From Thiotrichaceae bacterium (GTDB lineage: Bacteria > Pseudomonadota > Gammaproteobacteria > Thiotrichales > Thiotrichaceae): a stretch of DNA of 32,884 nucleotides. The stretch covers positions 1-32,884 of the forward strand of contig WFRR01000123.1 of the NCBI GenBank assembly GCA_015486375.1. Direction: 5' to 3'. Made by a program: the position numbers and the translations under genes. Positions 28,034-32,884 of the stretch are shown in pieces (the first letter of the stretch is position 1; each line of letters opens with the position of its first letter). The notes below the pieces were generated by a model. That model saw only the letters and a program-made list of their open reading frames with translations. It did not search any database and was not told the origin of the DNA.

Positions 28034-28076
28034 CCTCATTATATCCAGTGTAATATTGCACTGAATATAATCGAGG
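28034..28076 (+). terminator. Long hairpin downstream of purA
   Basis: ATTATATCCAGTG (28038-28050) pairs with CACTGAATATAAT (28059-28071) with one mismatch and an 8-nt loop. CCTC (28034-28037) and GAGG (28073-28076) extend the stem past a single bulged base. No U-run follows, so it may be an mRNA-stabilising or Rho-linked end rather than a classical terminator. Confidence 0.55.
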
Positions 28077-28110
28077 CTAAATTCTTAAAACAGCCAAATA
28101 ACTATTTTCA

Positions 28111-28512
28111 ATGAAAAAAATACGGCTTTACTCCTATATTGAGTCCCCGACTCACCCCCTGCTAGCTCCTGTTTATTCACAATTAGCGATTGAACATCAG
28201 CCGATTAAATCACTGCGAAAATTAATGCAGCAACTTAAAAAGGCAACTCCTGATATTGTTTTAGCCGAATTTTTTTATGGTTATAGTAATAACTATGCAG
28301 GCGCAAATATTAGCAATTTAGATGTTGTATTACGCAATATGCAGCAGAAAACACCGCAAGTAAAATTAGTCATTATTGCTTCCAAACAAGAAGCGCAATA
28401 TGTAGAAAAATTAGTACCTTTATTCCCGATCAGCGCCTTAATTACTCACCCAGTCACGCCTAAGAGTCTGGCAAATGCCTTAAGTGATACGCTTGAGAAC
28501 CTGCAAAATTAA
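28111..28512 (+). CDS. Degenerate receiver-like (pseudo-REC) protein
   Basis: No named family is recognised. The 133-aa sequence follows the CheY-like order of strands and motifs. A first strand KIRLYSYI is followed by PDIVLAEFF, where E53 lies at the usual phospho-aspartate position. Then come VKLVIIAS with S91 at the usual Thr/Ser position, and ALITHPVTPKSL with H113 where the conserved lysine stands. The acidic pair after strand one is also missing (E11 only). If the fold call is right, it cannot be phosphorylated normally. No kinase gene adjoins it. mutM begins 20 nt downstream, so the two may be co-transcribed. There is no clear ribosome site. Confidence 0.6.
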   Translation: MKKIRLYSYIESPTHPLLAPVYSQLAIEHQPIKSLRKLMQQLKKATPDIVLAEFFYGYSNNYAGANISNLDVVLRNMQQKTPQVKLVIIASKQEAQYVEKLVPLFPISALITHPVTPKSLANALSDTLENLQN

Positions 28513-28532
28513 TATCACTCAGACCTTTTCCT

Positions 28533-29345
28533 ATGCCTGAACTTCCTGAAGTAGAAACGACCAAACGGGGGATTACCCCTTTTATTGAAGCACAAACAGT
28601 AAGCCAGATCATTGTGCGTCAATCCAAATTACGCTGGCCGATTCCCGATAGTCTGCAAGCGATGCAAGGTCAAATTGTGCATCGAGTCAAACGACGGGCT
28701 AAATATTTATTTTTAGAAACGGATGTGGGGACTTGCCTGATTCATTTGGGTATGTCAGGCAGTTTACGCATTGTCGATCAAGGCACAGAAGCCGAAAAAC
28801 ACGATCATATTGATATTATTTTTGATAATCAGAAAGTGCTACGCTTACGTGATCCGCGACGCTTTGGTAGTGTGCTATGGACGGATCAAGCGGTTGAAGA
28901 ACACCGACTTATCTGCAAACTTGCCCCCGAACCTTTAAGTGAAACCTTTAACGCGGACTACCTCTATCAGCAGGCTAAAAATCGTCGCGTCAGCATTAAA
29001 GTCTTTATTATGAATGCCCATTATGTGGTCGGTGTTGGCAATATTTATGCCAGTGAAGCCCTCTTTATGGCAGGAATTCATCCTACTCGTGCCGCTGGAC
29101 AAGTCTCCTATAAACAAATACTAACGCTGGTGGAATGTATTAAAACCGTACTGAGTGCGGCAATTGAACAAGGCGGGACAACACTAAAAGACTTTGCCAA
29201 TCCACAAGGTAAAGCGGGGTATTTTCAGGTAAAACTACAAGTTTATGCAAGAAAAGACCAACCTTGTCTAAAGTGTGATACGGATATTAAACAAATTAAA
29301 TTAGGGCAACGTGCCAGCTTTTACTGTCCTATTTGTCAATGTTAA
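28533..29345 (+). CDS. mutM: Formamidopyrimidine-DNA glycosylase
   Basis: MutM (Fpg) excises 8-oxoguanine and formamidopyrimidines and nicks the abasic site. The 270-aa protein begins MPELPEVETTKRGI, where the processed P2 is the nucleophile and E3 assists. It has the HRVKRRAKYLF lysine block, HLGMSGSLR and VGVGNIYASEALF. The C-terminal zinc finger contains C245, C248, C265 and C268. All key residues are present. Together with rdgB and the sbcD-helicase pair it makes repair a recurrent theme of this window. Confidence 0.96.
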   Translation: MPELPEVETTKRGITPFIEAQTVSQIIVRQSKLRWPIPDSLQAMQGQIVHRVKRRAKYLFLETDVGTCLIHLGMSGSLRIVDQGTEAEKHDHIDIIFDNQKVLRLRDPRRFGSVLWTDQAVEEHRLICKLAPEPLSETFNADYLYQQAKNRRVSIKVFIMNAHYVVGVGNIYASEALFMAGIHPTRAAGQVSYKQILTLVECIKTVLSAAIEQGGTTLKDFANPQGKAGYFQVKLQVYARKDQPCLKCDTDIKQIKLGQRASFYCPICQC

Positions 29346-29353
29346 TAATATTT

Positions 29354-29457
29354 CGGGTAGTACATATTTAAAATATGTATAAAAAAATAGCTGTATAGCA
29401 AGAAAAATTGTCTTTAATTTACAGTTCTTACCTATTATTGAGTAGTGAAACTACCCG
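29354..29457. repeat. 104-bp segment bounded by inverted CGGGTAGT ends
   Basis: CGGGTAGT (29354-29361) and ACTACCCG (29450-29457) are perfect inverted repeats. Inside, ACATAT and ATATGT form a small palindrome near 29362-29378. The segment occupies most of the mutM to zinc-finger gene spacer. It could be a miniature mobile element remnant, a structured RNA leader or chance; no clear target duplication is seen. Confidence 0.35.
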
Positions 29458-29479
29458 TAATTATTTAAGGATCATCGCA

Positions 29480-30055
29480 ATGATATGTTCAGTGTGTAAA
29501 GGAAGCGGAATTGTAGAGATACCGCATATACCTTCAAATAGAGGCGGTTGGATGGATACGAACTATAACTTTTCGGGCATCGAATGTGGTGCATGTAATG
29601 GTTCAGGTATACAAACTGAGCGTGAGGATACACCCTATCAACGATCCCGTTATGATCAAAAGGAAGCGACAGAAAGAAGTAACCATTCACTGACAGAAAC
29701 GCAAACAAATGAAACGGCGGATGTGCAATTAGAACGTGTTCTATCAAAATTAAGCATCTGTTTTAAGTATTCGCCCTGTTTTCCCGCTCAATTAATGCAG
29801 GTTTGGATTGATACACTGTATCGTTTTGATCTTTGGAAACCTGATGAAGGTTTGCACTTACTGAATGAATATGAAGCCGCCTTTGAAGAGCTAAAACAAC
29901 GTTATCGTCCCAGTCGTGATGTTTTTTCAATGAGTATTCATAAAGAAATGAGTTTTGATCATCATATTGCAGAAATCACCAGACATTTTCAATATCTGCG
30001 GAAATTGATGCTTTATCTGCAAGATTTTCTTAGAAAACATCCCAATGGAATTTGA
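29480..30055 (+). CDS. Small protein with two DnaJ-like CxxCxGxG zinc motifs
   Basis: The ATG at 29480 with an AAGGA site is chosen; a TTG at 29408 would add 24 residues without a better site. The 191-aa protein opens with CSVCKGSG (C3, C6) and has a second CGACNGSG (C36, C39). Together these can bind one zinc, like half of a DnaJ central domain. A polar, glutamate/threonine-rich linker covers about 45-85. A helical C-terminal domain with aromatic residues follows (FAQLMQVWIDTLYRFDLW-like stretch, then FQYLRKLMLYL). There is no J domain. Function is unknown; a chaperone-like or adaptor role is only a guess. It is the last gene of normal composition before the AT-rich region. Confidence 0.75.
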   Translation: MICSVCKGSGIVEIPHIPSNRGGWMDTNYNFSGIECGACNGSGIQTEREDTPYQRSRYDQKEATERSNHSLTETQTNETADVQLERVLSKLSICFKYSPCFPAQLMQVWIDTLYRFDLWKPDEGLHLLNEYEAAFEELKQRYRPSRDVFSMSIHKEMSFDHHIAEITRHFQYLRKLMLYLQDFLRKHPNGI

Positions 30056-30093
30056 TTTTGGTAATTTATTGGACGTAAGTAATAAGGTATTTT

Positions 30094-30648
30094 TTAACAC
30101 TTTGAAATCATAGGGTTAGGCAGCTTAGATTGTATAAAGCTTACTTTATTTTTAAATCTAAAGGGTTTAATTGAATTAAAATAATCTAATTTAAGCCCTT
30201 CACTATGAATCTTCTTATCATATTCATCTTGGTTAAGATTATTACATCTATAAGGGTCTGATACAAAATAGCAATTAAAATTACAGTATTCTTCATTAGA
30301 AAAGATATGGCTGAATTTATTACCAAGAAAGTCATCAATGATCGTTTTGAATTTCTGTGCGATATTTTCTTTATTAAACCCACTAGGGCTATTTATCGAT
30401 TTTAATTCAATTAAATATAAATCATAGCAAGGCTTTTTATCACATTTTACTAAAATAATACAATCAACCGCAGGCGGAGGATTATGCATTTTCTTACTTG
30501 AATAATATTCATCAACTTTTAAGATAATGAGTTGATCATCGGCATTGTCTTGAAGTGATTCACTAAGACATATCTCGATATTATTTTCATTACAGTAATT
30601 TGATATGATTGGATATAAGTCTTCATCGTTATAAATTTTACTAAACAT
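30094..30648 (-). CDS. Putative PD-(D/E)XK-like nuclease, third gene of AT-rich cassette
   Basis: No named family is recognised. From the ATG at 30648 (AGG six bases upstream; a TTG at 30654 is the alternative) the protein has 184 aa. It shows a pattern compatible with the PD-(D/E)XK nuclease fold. E47 lies in an early segment (LKVDEYY), D62 ends the strand start PPPAVD, and E81-L-K83 lies in LYLIELKS. Q98 lies in the next helix (NIAQKFKTI). Hydrophobic strands flank D62 and E81 as the fold requires. It begins 7 nt after the stop of the ATPase gene, so the two are surely co-transcribed. The sequence is cysteine- and asparagine-rich and AT-rich. It could instead be a non-nuclease partner of the ATPase; the motif reading is inference. 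Confidence 0.6.
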   Translation of the reverse strand: MFSKIYNDEDLYPIISNYCNENNIEICLSESLQDNADDQLIILKVDEYYSSKKMHNPPPAVDCIILVKCDKKPCYDLYLIELKSINSPSGFNKENIAQKFKTIIDDFLGNKFSHIFSNEEYCNFNCYFVSDPYRCNNLNQDEYDKKIHSEGLKLDYFNSIKPFRFKNKVSFIQSKLPNPMISKC

Positions 30649-30655
30649 AAACAAC

Positions 30656-32044
30656 CTATGAATTCATATCTTTGATTAACTGCATTTTTTCATTGTAAAG
30701 GCTTTCAGAGGTATAGATAAAATTCTCATCTTCCATACCAAACTCATCTAACTCCATATCAGTTACATCACTGCCTAACGGTGTTTCTTTAAATAAAGAG
30801 GCACTTGACTTATTGGTATTAATATCTTTGGATATAACTAAGTTATTGAATTTATTAAATATATAGTTACTGTGCGTTGTTATAATAAATTTAATATCTG
30901 ATTTTGCTAGTTCAGCAAACAGTTTTAATAACTTGATTTGTATATCAGGGTGAAGATGGGCTTCGGGTTCTTCAATAATAATAAGGGGTTTTGCTTCTTT
31001 AGCCATATCTTCATTCTTATTTGAATAGTTAACGATATACCTTAGATAAGAAACAATAGGGGATAGCTCTGATACCATTGAGGAAGTATAGGATAAATCA
31101 AGCCTTAAATTCGTATTATTCGGTGCGAACATTAATTTTTTTGTATAATTATCAAATTTAATTTTTCCATTTAATAGCGTATTTTCCATTTCAGAAGCGA
31201 TTCTTGTAATTTTATTATCGATAAGTTTATCTCTAATCTGAATAGTAGATAGTTCTAAAAAATAATCACTTAAGGGTTCTGAAAGGTTCGGCAACTCAAT
31301 TTTTTTATTTATAAAGCGTCTATGTTTAGAGAGTTCAGCAATAATTGGACTAAAGGCATTGAGTGCTTGATATAAGCCTGATCGGGAAGCAGGTAAGTAA
31401 TGAATATTTTTCATTTTATTTCGTAACTCCATTGTCATTAGAGTGATATAACTTAAAATAAAACCCTTTAACTTTTCATGTGTATCATGAGTATTTTTAA
31501 TATGGATATAATTATTACCGTTTTTAAACCTAACTGTTATATTTTTATATGCTGTAGTTTCATCTATAAAAACCTTTTCTGCCACTAATTTTATATTTGA
31601 TATATATAATTCTTCTTTTCTTATACCGATAGCGATAGAAAAAAGATGCGTTTCTATCCCTATACTTAGACGCTCTCCTGATAGTTTATTTTCTAAATTA
31701 GGAATAGAACTAAATGTGTTTAATAATGATGCTTGGAGTTCAGTTAGAAATATTTCTTCTAAAATGATAGAAAAACCTTTTTCAACTTCAGATTTAATAT
31801 TACTTTTCTTATCAAAAATATCCTTATTATCTTCATAAAATTCCAAGAAATTTTCATGGTAACGGTAAAAAGAGGCATAGATATCAGGTGTACTCAAAGA
31901 CATTATATTCTTTATTATCAAATATATAGCTGACATCATATAAGACTTGCCCGTATTATTTCCTCCAAATATCATATTGAAGTTATTATCAAGGTCAAAC
32001 TTAAATTCTTTGACAATACCGAAGTTTTTTAATGTTATTTTCAT
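30656..32044 (-). CDS. OLD-like AAA/ABC ATPase without TOPRIM domain
   Basis: This is a single-ring or dimeric ATPase of the AAA_15/AAA_21 (OLD-like) group, often found in phage defence modules. The 462-aa protein starts with MKITLKNFGIVKEF and Walker A GGNNTGKS (27-34). It has HYLPASRSGLYQAL in the middle. Near residues 350-363 comes the joint signature/Walker B block IIIEEPEAHLHP, followed by the switch TTHS near 388. The middle (about 60-330) is a helical insert rather than a long coiled coil. It ends about 70 residues after TTHS, so it lacks the TOPRIM nuclease of true OLD or GajA proteins. An AAGGA site precedes the ATG. It lies between an SMC-like gene (17 nt upstream) and the nuclease-like gene. 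Confidence 0.88.
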   Translation of the reverse strand: MKITLKNFGIVKEFKFDLDNNFNMIFGGNNTGKSYMMSAIYLIIKNIMSLSTPDIYASFYRYHENFLEFYEDNKDIFDKKSNIKSEVEKGFSIILEEIFLTELQASLLNTFSSIPNLENKLSGERLSIGIETHLFSIAIGIRKEELYISNIKLVAEKVFIDETTAYKNITVRFKNGNNYIHIKNTHDTHEKLKGFILSYITLMTMELRNKMKNIHYLPASRSGLYQALNAFSPIIAELSKHRRFINKKIELPNLSEPLSDYFLELSTIQIRDKLIDNKITRIASEMENTLLNGKIKFDNYTKKLMFAPNNTNLRLDLSYTSSMVSELSPIVSYLRYIVNYSNKNEDMAKEAKPLIIIEEPEAHLHPDIQIKLLKLFAELAKSDIKFIITTHSNYIFNKFNNLVISKDINTNKSSASLFKETPLGSDVTDMELDEFGMEDENFIYTSESLYNEKMQLIKDMNS

Positions 32045-32061
32045 AGTTTAGTCCTTAATAC

Positions 32062-32884
32062 TTAAATATCATCAATCAAACCTAATTGTTTTGCCACCTT
32101 ATCTGATGGACTGAAATGTGCAATTATATATTTTTTATAGTTATTCAGAAATGTATTAGGAACATCATTGTCAACTAAAATAACTTGGCACGGATACCCT
32201 TTATCATTAGCTTTATTCACCACATTAATAATATTTTCATATATTTTCACATACTTATGTGGGTCTGATAACCTTTCTTTGGCATCTTCCTTGCTATTTG
32301 TCTCAACAAGATATTCATCTTTTGTTGTTTTTCCTAGATATTTACCAACGGTATCAATCATTAATAATCGTGGATGGTTGATATTATAGTCAATAGAGAA
32401 ATTTAGTATTCCTAGCATGTGACCGATTGAAATGATTGTGCGGAGCCCCCCCGATGTAATATTATAGTAATCTTTATCTCGGAATACTGGTAAAAAACTT
32501 TCTTTACTAATTTGTACACCATACCTATTTTGTAGATTAACTAATTTCAAATATAGATTTAAGAATATACCTAAAGTATCTAGGATATGATTTATATCAG
32601 GTGAATTTTCTTTTAGTTTTTTTAATTCTTCATTTAATTTATCAATAGATTTATCTATATTTTGGTATGAAGTATAAATTTCTTTATGCTTATTACGCAG
32701 TTTTATATTATTAGAATAGGATATTTTAACCTGCTCCAGCTTTGATATTTCCTTAATCAATATATCTCTTTGCATTAAATAAGGAGTAATCATCTCTTTG
32801 CTTTCAGTATCAAGCATTTCTCTAGCTTTACTTATATCTTTTTCAAATAAAACTCTATCTTTCAACATTTTTTTATGATTAAAA
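32062..32884 (-). CDS. SMC/ABC-like ATPase, C-terminal part (5' end outside window)
   Basis: The first internal Met is at 32868, but the frame stays open to the window edge with no stop. The true gene therefore begins outside and at least 268 residues of the C-terminal part are seen. Counting from that Met, residues 30-90 are lysine/glutamate/leucine-rich and probably coiled coil. TSGGLRT (138-144) resembles an ABC signature loop. PRLLMIDTV (166-174) resembles a Walker B strand, and VILVDND follows later. Walker A should lie in the missing N-terminal part. The pattern fits SMC/Rad50-like ATPases of conflict systems. It is the first gene visible of a leftward three-gene cassette. It is not a match to SbcC as far as can be read. 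Confidence 0.7.
   Translation of the reverse strand, partial: FNHKKMLKDRVLFEKDISKAREMLDTESKEMITPYLMQRDILIKEISKLEQVKISYSNNIKLRNKHKEIYTSYQNIDKSIDKLNEELKKLKENSPDINHILDTLGIFLNLYLKLVNLQNRYGVQISKESFLPVFRDKDYYNITSGGLRTIISIGHMLGILNFSIDYNINHPRLLMIDTVGKYLGKTTKDEYLVETNSKEDAKERLSDPHKYVKIYENIINVVNKANDKGYPCQVILVDNDVPNTFLNNYKKYIIAHFSPSDKVAKQLGLIDDI

Noticed and set aside
29408-29479. TTG start extending the zinc-finger protein by 24 residues
   Set aside because: The internal ATG at 29480 has AAGGA at proper spacing and starts directly before the first CxxCxGxG motif.
30656-32044. Considered as GajA (Gabija) or a full OLD nuclease
   Set aside because: The protein ends about 70 residues after the TTHS switch, leaving no room for a TOPRIM domain, and no UvrD-like GajB gene follows.
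32062-32884. Considered as the missing SbcC partner of sbcD
   Set aside because: It is over 20 kb away, lies in an AT-rich cassette with another ATPase, and lacks the zinc-hook and SbcC C-terminal wording in the visible part.

Overview
The window is chromosomal DNA from a Gram-negative gammaproteobacterium of moderately low GC content. Support comes from the gene order hflK-hflC-hisZ-purA and mpl-ubiX, both typical of Gammaproteobacteria. An LPS heptose phosphatase (GmhB), the outer-membrane lipoprotein MlaA and the murein recycling pair Mpl/AmpD also point there. The general look would fit a Thiotrichales-like lineage, but that is only an impression; no marker here decides the genus. No rRNA, tRNA, CRISPR array or complete insertion sequence was seen.

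Layout. 1-295 is non-coding and holds a 22-bp-period repeat array. 296-3421 is a leftward block: an unknown 231-aa protein, yaiI, rph, rdgB and gmhB. 3629-5972 runs rightward: an exported L,D-transpeptidase and a PqiA-type membrane protein split into two overlapping genes. 6017-9304 runs leftward: sbcD, then a DinG/YoaA-type Fe-S helicase. 9503-14313 runs rightward: gpmI, mlaA, mpl, ubiX and a thioredoxin. 14535-17444 encodes a shortened, thioester-less bacterial alpha-2-macroglobulin-like protein, convergent with ampD. An NlpC/P60 lipoprotein and a small unknown gene follow, convergent with moaB-moeA. fusA2 (a second-type EF-G) is divergent from the hflK-hflC-hisZ-purA block. A degenerate receiver-like protein, mutM and a small zinc-finger protein complete the core part.

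From about 30094 to the right edge the sequence becomes much more AT-rich. Two 60-base lines counted here have 27% and 18% GC, against 48% in a line of hisZ. The region carries a tight leftward three-gene cassette. It contains an SMC/ABC-like ATPase cut by the window edge, an OLD-like AAA ATPase lacking a nuclease domain, and a small protein with a PD-(D/E)XK-like pattern (E47, D62, E81-x-K83, Q98). This is the best candidate for an undescribed system: an acquired ATPase-plus-nuclease module that looks like an anti-phage or anti-plasmid defence cassette. That function is inferred from architecture only.

The core genes fall into a few themes: envelope upkeep and peptidoglycan recycling (gmhB, L,D-transpeptidase, pqiA pair, mlaA, mpl, ampD, NlpC/P60), DNA repair and nucleotide sanitation (rdgB, sbcD, helicase, mutM), cofactor synthesis (moaB, moeA, ubiX) and central metabolism (gpmI, purA, hisZ).
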